Position numbers and translations under genes: made by a program. Source: Paracoccus seriniphilus (GTDB taxonomy: Bacteria > Pseudomonadota > Alphaproteobacteria > Rhodobacterales > Rhodobacteraceae). From it: 64,000 nt of DNA. The DNA lies in assembly GCF_028553745.1 (NCBI RefSeq), contig NZ_CP067129.1, positions 354,501 through 418,500 of the forward strand. The letters are read 5' to 3'. The notes below the pieces were generated by a model. It was not told the origin of the DNA. It saw nothing but the letters and a program-made list of their open reading frames with translations, and did not search any database. Shown here piece after piece: positions 29,354-37,251 of the stretch; positions within the stretch are counted from its first letter, which is position 1; the number at the start of each line of letters is the position of its first letter.

Positions 29354-30337
29354 ATGGATCAGCTGATCTACGCCATCGAAGTGGTCCTGAACGGGCTGAT
29401 GACGGGTGTCATGTATGCGCTTGTGGCCTTGGGATTCGTATTGATCTTCAAGGCTTCAGGCGTGTTCAACTATGCGCAGGGCGTGCTGGCCCTCTTTGCG
29501 GCGATGACGCTGGTGGGCATACAGCAGGGGCAGGTGCCCTTTGCCCATATGATCAATGCCACCTTCGGTACCCATCTGGAAACCTTCGGCTGGAGCGTGC
29601 CGTCCTTTCTGGCGATCCTGCTGACCGCAGTGGTGATGGTCTTGCTGGCCTTCCTGATCGAGAAGCTGGTCCTGCAGCATCTGGTCGGGCAGGAACCCAT
29701 CATCCTGTTCATGGCGACGATCGGTCTGGCCTATTTCCTGGAAGGTCTGGGCGATGTCATGTGGGGCGCGGATATCAAGCGTCTGGATGTCGGTCTGCCG
29801 CAGGGGATTTCGGATAGTATCGAGATCGCGACCGACAAGTGGTTCGGCTATGGTTTCTTTATCGACCGCCTGGATATCTGGGCGACGGCGATTGCAGCGC
29901 TGCTGGTCGCCGCCCTGGTCGCATTTGCGCAATATACCAAGCAGGGGCGCGCCATGCGGGCCGTGGCCGATGACCATCAGGCCGCCTTGTCGGTGGGGAT
30001 TTCCCTGCGCTTCATCTGGGTGATGGTCTGGTCGATCGCGGGTTTTGTCGCGCTGGTCGCCGGGATCATGTGGGGCACGAAATCGGGCGTGCAGTTCAGC
30101 CTGTCGCTGATCGCGCTCAAGGCGCTGCCGGTGCTGATGCTGGGAGGCTTTACCTCGATCCCGGGGGCAATCGTGGGCGGGCTGATCATCGGCGTCGGCG
30201 AAAAGCTGTTCGAATTCCTGATCGGGCCGATGATCGGCGGCGCGACCGAGAACTGGTTTGCCTATGTGCTGGCGCTGATCTTCCTGGTGTTCCGTCCACA
30301 GGGTCTGTTCGGCGAGCGGATCATCGAGAGGGTCTGA
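29354..30337 (+). CDS. branched-chain-type ABC transporter permease (LivH-like)
   Basis: 327-aa inner-membrane protein with about eight hydrophobic segments. LNGLMTGVMYALVALGFVL near the N terminus and GVFNYAQGVLALF (about 36-48) are typical of LivH; the C-terminal LLGGFTSIPGAIVGGLIIGVGE contains the EAA-like ATPase contact. It includes an extra loop between TM3 and TM5 (DIKRLDVGLPQG) seen in transporters for organic acids. AAGGAGG precedes the ATG at 29354. Confidence 0.95.
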   Translation: MDQLIYAIEVVLNGLMTGVMYALVALGFVLIFKASGVFNYAQGVLALFAAMTLVGIQQGQVPFAHMINATFGTHLETFGWSVPSFLAILLTAVVMVLLAFLIEKLVLQHLVGQEPIILFMATIGLAYFLEGLGDVMWGADIKRLDVGLPQGISDSIEIATDKWFGYGFFIDRLDIWATAIAALLVAALVAFAQYTKQGRAMRAVADDHQAALSVGISLRFIWVMVWSIAGFVALVAGIMWGTKSGVQFSLSLIALKALPVLMLGGFTSIPGAIVGGLIIGVGEKLFEFLIGPMIGGATENWFAYVLALIFLVFRPQGLFGERIIERV

Positions 30338-30339
30338 GG

Positions 30340-30459
30340 ATGATGACGCATTTCACAGATCCCGAAACAGCAATCTCAGCGTGGCATGTGCAGGGCGGCT
30401 TTCCCCTGAACCATGGACGCATGACCGGACAGGCAGGAGCGTGCAATGTTCTATCGTGA
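30340..30459 (+). CDS. possible 39-residue small reading frame between the permease genes
   Basis: The 108-bp gap between the two permease genes holds an ATG at 30340, two bases after the LivH stop, with GAGAGGG seven bases upstream. It reads 39 codons (MMTHFTDPETAIS...) and its TGA lies 14 bp inside the LivM-like gene. No hydrophobic segment and no recognised family. It could be a coupling leader or chance; conservation would decide. Confidence 0.25.
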   Translation: MMTHFTDPETAISAWHVQGGFPLNHGRMTGQAGACNVLS

Positions 30460-31522
30460 GGCGGGCGACTTCAAGACCAGCTATCGCAGTGACGGCCAGA
30501 CCTTTCCGATCAAGCTGGACCGTTGGGGCTATTACGCGGTGCTGGTGGTGGCCTTCGGGATCATTCCCTTCATCATCAATGACTACTGGGCCAGTGCGGT
30601 TCTGGTACCCTTTCTGATCTATGCCATTGCGGCGCTGGGGCTGAACATCCTGACCGGTTATGCCGGGCAGGTCAGTCTGGGCACCGGTGGCTTCATGGCG
30701 GTGGGGGCCTATGCCGTCTACAAGCTGATGACCGCATTTCCCGATGTCAGCATCGTCATCCACATCGTGCTGGCGGGTGGCGTGACGGCCATTGTCGGCA
30801 TGCTGTTCGGTCTGCCCAGCCTGCGCATCAAGGGCTTTTACCTGGCGGTGGCGACGCTGGCGGCGCAGTTCTTTCTGGTCTGGCTGTTCAACAAGGTGCC
30901 GTGGTTTTACAACTATTCGGCTTCGGGGCAGATCAACTCGCCCGAGCGTACGGTGCTGGGCTGGGCGGTCACGGGGCCTGCGACCAGCGCCCCCGCCAAA
31001 TACCTGATATGCCTGTGCTTCGCCTTCGTTCTGGCCTGGGTCGCGCGCAATCTGACGCGCGGCATGCTGGGACGCAAATGGATGGCGATCAGGGACATGG
31101 ACATTGCGGCCGAGATCATCGGGGTCAATCCGCTGACCGCCAAGCTGTCGGCCTTTGCAATCAGCAGCTTCTTCATCGGCATCGCCGGGGCACTGTTGTT
31201 CTCGGTCTACCTGGGCGCGGCAGAGGTGGGCGAGGCATTCGGCATCAACAAGAGCTTTCTGGTGCTGTTCATGATCATCATCGGCGGGCTGGGCAGTATC
31301 TTCGGCAGCTTTGCCGGGGCGGCCTTCATGGTGCTGTTGCCGGTGATGCTGAAGAACCTGCTGGTCGGCTCGCTGGGATGGCCGACCGATCTGTCGGCGC
31401 ATTTCGAATTGATGATCGTGGGCGCGCTGATCGTGTTCTTTCTGATCGTCGAGCCGCATGGGCTGGCGCGCCTTTGGGCTCTGACCAAGGAGAAGCTGCG
31501 CCTTTGGCCATTCCCGCACTGA
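30446..31522 (+). CDS. branched-chain-type ABC transporter permease (LivM-like)
   Basis: 358-aa inner-membrane permease. After a cytoplasmic N terminus come about nine hydrophobic segments, with LGLNILTGYAGQVSLGTGGFMAVGAY (about 66-91) as the LivM hallmark and GSIFGSFAGAAFMVLLPVML near the C terminus as the ATPase contact loop. AGGAG before the ATG at 30446. Forms the transmembrane pore with the LivH-like subunit. Confidence 0.94.
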   Translation: MFYREAGDFKTSYRSDGQTFPIKLDRWGYYAVLVVAFGIIPFIINDYWASAVLVPFLIYAIAALGLNILTGYAGQVSLGTGGFMAVGAYAVYKLMTAFPDVSIVIHIVLAGGVTAIVGMLFGLPSLRIKGFYLAVATLAAQFFLVWLFNKVPWFYNYSASGQINSPERTVLGWAVTGPATSAPAKYLICLCFAFVLAWVARNLTRGMLGRKWMAIRDMDIAAEIIGVNPLTAKLSAFAISSFFIGIAGALLFSVYLGAAEVGEAFGINKSFLVLFMIIIGGLGSIFGSFAGAAFMVLLPVMLKNLLVGSLGWPTDLSAHFELMIVGALIVFFLIVEPHGLARLWALTKEKLRLWPFPH

Positions 31523-31573
31523 ACCCGAAAAGACCGGAGAACCGGCACATTTGAACTTGGGGAGGAGACCCGA

Positions 31574-32857
31574 ATGAAAACCAGACTTATCGCTTTGACC
31601 GTCGCCGGACTGATGGGTGCGGCACCCGCCATGGCCGATCTTGTCGTGCCCAATCTCAGCTATCGCACCGGGGCCTATGGCGCCAATGGCACGCAATATG
31701 CCGATGGCTTCAACGACTATTTCGCCCTGTTGAACGAACGTGACGGAGGTATCGGGGGCGAGATCATTCAGGTCCCTGAATGCGAAACGGCCTATAACAC
31801 CGAAAAAGGCATCGAATGTTATGAAGAGACCAAGGATACCGGCGCGCTGGTCTATAACCCGCTGTCCACCGGCATCACCTATCAGCTGATCCCCAAGGTC
31901 TCGGTCGACAAGAAGGTTCTCTATACACCGGGCTACGGGCGGACCTCGGCCAAGAACGGCAAGGTCTTCGAATGGGTCTTCAATGCGCCTGCCAATTACT
32001 GGGACGGCGCCTCGGTCGCGATCAAATACCTGCTGGATGAAAACGGCGGCGATCTGTCCGGCAAGAAGATCGCGCTGGTCTATCACAACTCGGCCTATGG
32101 CAAGGAACCCATCCGCACGCTGGAGGGACTGGCCGAAAAGCACGGCTACGAGCTGAGCCTGGTCCCTGTTGACGCGCCGGGTCAGGAGCAAAAGTCGCAA
32201 TGGCTGCAAATCCGCCGCGACAAGCCCGATTATGTCATCATGTATGGCTGGGGCGTGATGAACCAGGCGGCGATTCAGGAAGCGTCCAATATCCGTTTCC
32301 CGATGGAGAATTTCATCGGCATCTGGTGGTCCGGTTCCGAGGTGGACGTGCTGCCGGTCGGTGACAAGGCCAATGGTTACAAGGCGCTGACCTTCAACGG
32401 TGTCGGCATGGACTATCCGATCTATGACGATATCAAGACCTATCTTCTGGATGCCGACAAGGCGTCCCAGGGGGGCGAGCATGTCGGCTCGGCGCTGTAT
32501 TCGCGGGGCATGTATGCGGCCGTGGTGATCTCCGAGGCGATCCGCACGGCGCAGGAACTGTCGGGCGTGTCCGCAATCACCGCCGAACAACTGCGCGACG
32601 GCTTCGAGAATCTTGAAATCACCCCCGAACGCCTGTCTGAAATCGGGCTGCCGGACTTTGGTCCCGAGATCAAGATGAGCTGCGACAACCATGGCGGCAG
32701 CGGCATGGCCCGTCTGCAGCAATGGGATGCAACTGCCAAGCAGTGGAACCTGATCACCGAATTCACCGAACCTGATCAGGATATTCTCGCGCCGCTGGTC
32801 GAGGAAGACAGCGCCGCCTATGCCAAGGAATCGGGCATCACGCCGCGCGATTGCTGA
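31574..32857 (+). CDS. ABC transporter substrate-binding protein (LivK-like)
   Basis: 427-aa periplasmic binding protein of the type I fold. The signal peptide MKTRLIALTVAGLMGAAPAMA (split here at A20-A21) is followed by the mature start DLVVPNLSYRTGAYG. GGIGGEIIQV and ALVYHNSAYGKEPIRTLEGLAE are typical of the Leu/Ile/Val-binding superfamily, in a subgroup generally found next to acyl-CoA ligases. Two cysteine pairs are possible (C near 73 and 85; C near 378 and at the C-terminal residue). The ligand is unknown; an aromatic or aliphatic acid fits the operon. A strong hairpin follows the stop. Confidence 0.92.
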   Translation: MKTRLIALTVAGLMGAAPAMADLVVPNLSYRTGAYGANGTQYADGFNDYFALLNERDGGIGGEIIQVPECETAYNTEKGIECYEETKDTGALVYNPLSTGITYQLIPKVSVDKKVLYTPGYGRTSAKNGKVFEWVFNAPANYWDGASVAIKYLLDENGGDLSGKKIALVYHNSAYGKEPIRTLEGLAEKHGYELSLVPVDAPGQEQKSQWLQIRRDKPDYVIMYGWGVMNQAAIQEASNIRFPMENFIGIWWSGSEVDVLPVGDKANGYKALTFNGVGMDYPIYDDIKTYLLDADKASQGGEHVGSALYSRGMYAAVVISEAIRTAQELSGVSAITAEQLRDGFENLEITPERLSEIGLPDFGPEIKMSCDNHGGSGMARLQQWDATAKQWNLITEFTEPDQDILAPLVEEDSAAYAKESGITPRDC

Positions 32858-32863
32858 CCTTCT

Positions 32864-32888
32864 CCCGGCGGCGCGGGTCGCCGCCGGG
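32864..32888 (+). repeat. strong intercistronic hairpin after the binding-protein gene
   Basis: Perfect 9-bp stem CCCGGCGGC/GCCGCCGGG (32864-32872 and 32880-32888) with a 7-base loop, 6 bp after the binding-protein stop and 22 bp before the next ATG. No T-run. Hairpins at this place in ABC operons commonly protect the upstream message or attenuate the downstream one, giving excess binding protein. Confidence 0.65.
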
Positions 32889-32910
32889 GATACCCTTTGG
32901 GAGACGCGCC

Positions 32911-33732
32911 ATGCTGGATAGTCCAGACCAAGAAAACCTGTTGGAAGTCAACAATATCGAGGTGATCTACAATCACGTCATTCTGGTGCTGAAAGGGGTA
33001 AGCCTTTCCGTGCCCAAGGGCGGCATCACCGCATTGCTGGGGGGCAATGGCGCTGGCAAGACGACCACCCTGAAGGCGATTTCCAACCTGCTTGCCAGTG
33101 AACGTGGAGAGGTCACCAAGGGCAGTATCCTCTACCACGGCAAGCCGATTTCGGACGCCAATCCCGCCGCCCTGGTCAAGACCGGCGTGATACAGGTGAT
33201 GGAAGGCCGCCATTGCTTCGAGCATCTGACCGTCGAGGAAAATCTGCTGACCGGTGCCTATACGCGCAGCGATGGAAGTGCCGCCATCAAGCGCGATCTG
33301 GAGATGGTCTACGACTATTTCCCGCGTCTGCGCGAAAGGCGGAAATCCCAGGCCGGATATACCTCGGGCGGGGAACAGCAGATGGTGGCGATGGGCCGCG
33401 CGTTGATGTCGCGTCCCGAAACGATCCTGCTGGACGAGCCGTCGATGGGACTGGCTCCGCAACTGGTCGAGCAGATCTTCGAAATCGTCAAGGCGGTGAA
33501 CGAGGGCGAGGGCGTCACCTTCCTGCTGGCGGAACAGAACACCAATGTCGCGCTGCGCTATGCGCATTACGGCTATATTCTGGAGAACGGTCGCGTCGTG
33601 ATGGATGGCCCGGCGGCCTCCCTGCGCGAAAATCCCGACGTCAAGGAATTCTATCTGGGCATGTCGGACGAGGGGCGCAAGTCCTTTCGCGATGTGCGCA
33701 GCTATCGCCGCCGCAAGCGCTGGCTGGCCTGA
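32911..33732 (+). CDS. branched-chain-type ABC transporter ATP-binding protein (LivF-like)
   Basis: 273 aa. Walker A GGNGAGKTT (about 43-51), Q loop in VIQVMEGRHCFEHLT, signature TSGGEQQMVAMGRAL, Walker B ILLDEPSMGLAP and the LivF-type ending KEFYLG followed by a basic tail (RSYRRRKRW). The frame opens at 32851, but GGGAGACG before the ATG at 32911 and the family N terminus support the later start. Partner of the LivG-like ATPase encoded first in the operon. Confidence 0.94.
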   Translation: MLDSPDQENLLEVNNIEVIYNHVILVLKGVSLSVPKGGITALLGGNGAGKTTTLKAISNLLASERGEVTKGSILYHGKPISDANPAALVKTGVIQVMEGRHCFEHLTVEENLLTGAYTRSDGSAAIKRDLEMVYDYFPRLRERRKSQAGYTSGGEQQMVAMGRALMSRPETILLDEPSMGLAPQLVEQIFEIVKAVNEGEGVTFLLAEQNTNVALRYAHYGYILENGRVVMDGPAASLRENPDVKEFYLGMSDEGRKSFRDVRSYRRRKRWLA

Positions 33733-33741
33733 GGAGCGAAA

Positions 33742-34962
33742 ATGATCGGACATTATGACGAACTGGAAACGCGCAGTCAGGACGCGCGTGAGGCGGCGCT
33801 TGCCCGCGAGTTGTCCGCGACACTTGCACGGGCCAAGACGGCTCCGGCGCTGGCGCGGCTGCTGCGCGAGGTTGATCCTGCCAGGGTGGTCGATCGCGCG
33901 GCCCTGGCGCGGCTGCCGGTGATCCGCAAGGCGGAACTGTCGCAGGCCCAGAAAAAGAACCCGCCCTTTGGCGGTTACACGACGCGACCGGTCGCCGAAT
34001 TTGATCATGTCTTTCAAAGCCCGGGCCCGATCTATGAGCCGGGGCGGCGCGAGGGCGACTGGTGGCGACTGGGCCGCTTTCTGCATGCCTCGGGCGTGGG
34101 GCGCGGCGATATCGTGCAGAATTGTTTCGGCTATCATCTGACGCCTGCGGGGATGATGTTCGAATCCGGCGCCCGTGCCGTGGATGCCGCAGTTCTGCCT
34201 GCAGGCACGGGGCAGACCGAACTGCAGGTTCGCGCCGCCGTCGATATCGGGTCGACCTGCTATGCCGGCACGCCGGATTTTCTGAAGGTTATCCTGGATC
34301 GCGCCGATGCCATGGGCGAGACTTTGTTGATTTCGCGGGCGGTGGTGGGCGGGGGCGCTTTGTTCCCGTCACTGCGTCAGGAATATGCGGATCGGGGAAT
34401 CACCACGCGGCAATGCTATGCGACGGCGGATCTTGGCAATATCGCCTATGAAAGCGATGCGCTGGAGGGAATGATCGTGGATGAGGGGGTGATCGTCGAG
34501 ATCGTGCGTCCCGGCACCGGTGATCCCCTGCCCGAGGGTGAGGTCGGCGAGGTGGTCGTGACCACGCTGAATCCCGACTATCCGTTGATCCGCTTTGCAA
34601 CGGGCGATCTGTCGGCGGTTCTGCCGGGCATCTCCCCCTGCGGGCGCACGAACATGCGCATCAAGGGCTGGATGGGGCGTGCCGATCAGACCACCAAGAT
34701 CAAGGGGATGTTCGTGCGTCCGGAACAGGTTGCGGCCCTGGTGGCGCGCCACCCCGAGATCAGCCGTGCCCGCGTGGTGGCAGATCGTGACGGGGAAATG
34801 GACGTGATGACCGTCAAGGTGGAAGCCCCTGCCGGAGATGGCGAGGCCTATGCCGCATCGGTGGTCGATACGCTGAAGATGAAGGCGCGGATCCAGATCG
34901 TGCCGCCGGGCAGCCTGCCCAATGATGGCAAGGTCATCGAGGACCTGCGCAAATATGACTGA
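33742..34962 (+). CDS. phenylacetate-CoA ligase-like AMP-binding protein, atypical
   Basis: 406 aa. The overall layout matches the PaaK branch of adenylate-forming enzymes: LARLPVIRKAEL near residues 53-64, YATADLGNIAYES, PLPEGEVGEVVVTTLN, YPLIRFATGDLSAV and the mobile C-terminal domain with RIKGWMGRADQTTKIKGMFVRPEQV. The usual glycine/serine/threonine P loop (SSGTTGKP in PaaK) is replaced by QSPGPIYEPG near residues 92-101, so ATP handling may differ. GAGGAGCG precedes the ATG, 9 bp after the LivF-like stop, so it closes the operon. It may be a second ligase with another specificity or a non-adenylating relative. Confidence 0.8.
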   Translation: MIGHYDELETRSQDAREAALARELSATLARAKTAPALARLLREVDPARVVDRAALARLPVIRKAELSQAQKKNPPFGGYTTRPVAEFDHVFQSPGPIYEPGRREGDWWRLGRFLHASGVGRGDIVQNCFGYHLTPAGMMFESGARAVDAAVLPAGTGQTELQVRAAVDIGSTCYAGTPDFLKVILDRADAMGETLLISRAVVGGGALFPSLRQEYADRGITTRQCYATADLGNIAYESDALEGMIVDEGVIVEIVRPGTGDPLPEGEVGEVVVTTLNPDYPLIRFATGDLSAVLPGISPCGRTNMRIKGWMGRADQTTKIKGMFVRPEQVAALVARHPEISRARVVADRDGEMDVMTVKVEAPAGDGEAYAASVVDTLKMKARIQIVPPGSLPNDGKVIEDLRKYD

Positions 34963-35045
34963 ATAGGCAGCATTTGATGCGTTAACTTGTTTGCCACCAG
35001 CATTGCGACGACATTCATCGCGGATGTCAGAATGCAGGTGGTGAC

Positions 35046-35807
35046 ATGGCAGCGCAGCGCGGCTCGAACGGACCCGATATCATCATCAAGCGCCTGGCCC
35101 CCGTGACTGAACAGGGGCACCATGGTGGCGCATGGAAGGTCGCCTATGCCGATTTCGTGACGGCGATGATGGCCTTCTTCCTGCTGATGTGGCTGTTGAG
35201 CGCGACGACCGAAAAGCAGCGCGTCGGTCTGGCGGAATATTTCAGCCCGACCATTGTGCAGAGACCCGGAGCAAGCGGCGACGGGGTGCAGGACGGCGTG
35301 CGGCATGGGGTCGATCAAACTCTTCCTGACAGCAAGGCGGCCGAATTCGAGGAACTGGCCCGGCAGATCCAGCAGCAATTGACTGGCACCGGGGCCGAGT
35401 CGATGCAACTCACCAACCTTTTGCGGCATGTGGTGACGCGCATGACGGATGAGGGGCTGGTGATCGAACTGGGCGATCTGGTCGATGAACCGCTTTTCGT
35501 CGATGGCACGGCCCAGCCCCGGCCGGCGCTGAAGGAATTGAGCGCAATTGTTGCCCGGGTTCTGGGGCATGTGCGGAATCACCTGGCGATTTCGGGCCAT
35601 GTGCGGGCCTATCCCGAGATGTTGGTCTCATCGCCGGTCTGGGCGCTTTCGGACGCAAGGGCACATACGGTCCGAAACCTGCTTGAGCAGAGCGGTTTTG
35701 ACGCACAGCGAATTCATCGGGTGACGGGCTATGCCGACCGCAAGAACCGCGTCGCCAACCCCATGGATGCCAAGAACAACCGAATAGAGGTGATTTTACT
35801 CAGATGA
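35046..35807 (+). CDS. motB: flagellar motor stator protein MotB
   Basis: 253 aa. A single transmembrane helix (about residues 33-53) carries the proton-binding D36 in YADFVTAMMAFFLLMWLL. An OmpA-like peptidoglycan-binding domain follows (about 120-250) with ISGHVRA, WALSDARAHTVRNLL and GYADRKNRVANP. It anchors the stator to the wall while MotA, not encoded in this window, completes the channel. First gene of the plus-strand flagellar block; a GTTAAC half-site (34981-34986) lies 60 bp upstream. Confidence 0.93.
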   Translation: MAAQRGSNGPDIIIKRLAPVTEQGHHGGAWKVAYADFVTAMMAFFLLMWLLSATTEKQRVGLAEYFSPTIVQRPGASGDGVQDGVRHGVDQTLPDSKAAEFEELARQIQQQLTGTGAESMQLTNLLRHVVTRMTDEGLVIELGDLVDEPLFVDGTAQPRPALKELSAIVARVLGHVRNHLAISGHVRAYPEMLVSSPVWALSDARAHTVRNLLEQSGFDAQRIHRVTGYADRKNRVANPMDAKNNRIEVILLR

Positions 35808-35827
35808 CAGGCCTCGCCTGCGCGCCG

Positions 35828-35842
35828 TTAGGCGAATCTTAA
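35828..35842 (+). promoter_or_regulatory. CtrA-like site upstream of flgE (TTAG-N7-TTAA)
   Basis: TTAG at 35828-35831, seven bases, TTAA at 35839-35842: one mismatch from the full CtrA box, 50 bp before the flgE ATG. Its place between motB and flgE suggests a separate promoter for flgE-flgK-flgL-flgI. Confidence 0.5.
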
Positions 35843-35891
35843 GCAGTCCCGCCGAGACTGCCTCCAGCCCCTGGTTAGAAAGGATGTTTCT

Positions 35892-37208
35892 ATGTCCATG
35901 TCTTCAGCCCTGAATGCCGGAGTGGTCGGGCTTTCCGCGAATTCCACGCGGCTTGCCACGATCTCGGACAATATCGCGAATTCCGGCACCTACGGATACA
36001 AACGCATGGAAACCGAATTTGACGCTTTCGTGCTCAACCAGAACCATGCGGCGGGCGCCTATTCCGCCGGAGGGGTGCGTGCCACGGCCTTTCGTGAAAT
36101 CGACGAGGACGGGGCGCTGGTCCCGACCTCCCACCCGTTGGACATTGCCATCAGTGGGCGCGGCATGTTGCCGGTGACATCGGCGGTCGATCTGGACAAT
36201 GGTTTCGAGGACTTGCCCATGATGATGACCCGGACAGGATCCTTTCGGACCGATTCCGAAGGTGTGCTGAGAACAGATTCCGGGCTGGTTCTGTTGGGGT
36301 GGCCCGCACAGTCCGATGGAACGGTTCCCCTGATGCCGCGCGACACGATGGGCGCATTGGAACCAATACGCATTTCCGCCAATCAGACGGCGGGCGATCC
36401 GACAACGCGGATAGGCCTGGGCGTCAACCTTCCTGCGGCCGAGACACGACCGGATGCTTCGGGTGATCCATTGGCGCTGAAGGTGGAGTATTTCGGCAAT
36501 CTGGGAACATCTGAATCCCTTGATCTGACCTTCCTGCCGGATACCTCGGACACCACCGGGATGTCCAACACCTGGTTGGTCGAGATACGCGACTCAGCTT
36601 CGGATCCCGCCGACAATCTGGTGGGCTCTTATCGCATCGTCTTTGACGAGACGCAGGCCAATGGCGGCAGCATCGAATCCGTCACGGTGCTTTCCGGTGG
36701 CACCTATGACGATACGACCGGCACCCTTGATATCGATGTGGCCGGCGGGCCGATGGAGTTGTTCATCGGCACTCCCGGCGGCGTGACCGGTTTGCGCCAG
36801 CTGTCGGACAGTTTCTCGCCTACCAATATTTCCAAGAACGGTTCGCCGGTGGGCAACCTGACAACTGTCGAGGTCGATCCCGACGGGTTCCTGAAGGCGA
36901 CCTATGATACGGGCTTCGTCAAGACGCTGTACCAGATTCCGCTGGCCGATGTTCCCAATCCCAACGGTCTGATTTCTGTTGATGCACAGGCCTTCAAGGT
37001 ATCGCCGACATCGGGGAATTTCTTCCTTTGGGACGCCGGGGACGGGCCGACCGGTTCGGTGCAGGGCTTTGCGCGCGAGGCGTCGACCACGGACGTTGCC
37101 GAAGAGCTGACCCATCTTATCGAGACACAGCGCGCATATTCGTCGAACGCCAAGATCATCCAGACCGTCGACGAGATGCTTCAGGAGACCACGAATATCA
37201 AACGATAG
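35892..37208 (+). CDS. flgE: flagellar hook protein FlgE
   Basis: 438-aa subunit of the flexible hook outside the cell. N-terminal rod-type motif SMSSALNAGVVGLSANSTRLATISDNIANSGTYGYKRM (split here around ANS) and C-terminal ELTHLIETQRAYSSNAKIIQTVDEMLQETTNIKR form the D0 coiled-coil ends. The middle is variable and threonine/glycine-rich. AAAGGA precedes the ATG. It is followed 43 bp later by flgK, in the usual hook-to-junction order. Confidence 0.93.
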   Translation: MSMSSALNAGVVGLSANSTRLATISDNIANSGTYGYKRMETEFDAFVLNQNHAAGAYSAGGVRATAFREIDEDGALVPTSHPLDIAISGRGMLPVTSAVDLDNGFEDLPMMMTRTGSFRTDSEGVLRTDSGLVLLGWPAQSDGTVPLMPRDTMGALEPIRISANQTAGDPTTRIGLGVNLPAAETRPDASGDPLALKVEYFGNLGTSESLDLTFLPDTSDTTGMSNTWLVEIRDSASDPADNLVGSYRIVFDETQANGGSIESVTVLSGGTYDDTTGTLDIDVAGGPMELFIGTPGGVTGLRQLSDSFSPTNISKNGSPVGNLTTVEVDPDGFLKATYDTGFVKTLYQIPLADVPNPNGLISVDAQAFKVSPTSGNFFLWDAGDGPTGSVQGFAREASTTDVAEELTHLIETQRAYSSNAKIIQTVDEMLQETTNIKR

Positions 37209-37251
37209 TGGGTTCCTGCGGGGGGGCGCATAAACAGATGAGGAGGTGGCA

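Noticed and set aside
30353..32722. Open frame of nearly 790 codons antisense to the ABC permease and binding-protein genes
   Set aside because: Spans three well-defined genes on the plus strand and has the low-complexity Q/H/R/D composition of a mirror frame; no start signals or motifs.
34981..34986. GTTAAC as a CtrA site before motB
   Set aside because: Only a half-site: the bases seven positions away on either side do not match TTAA.
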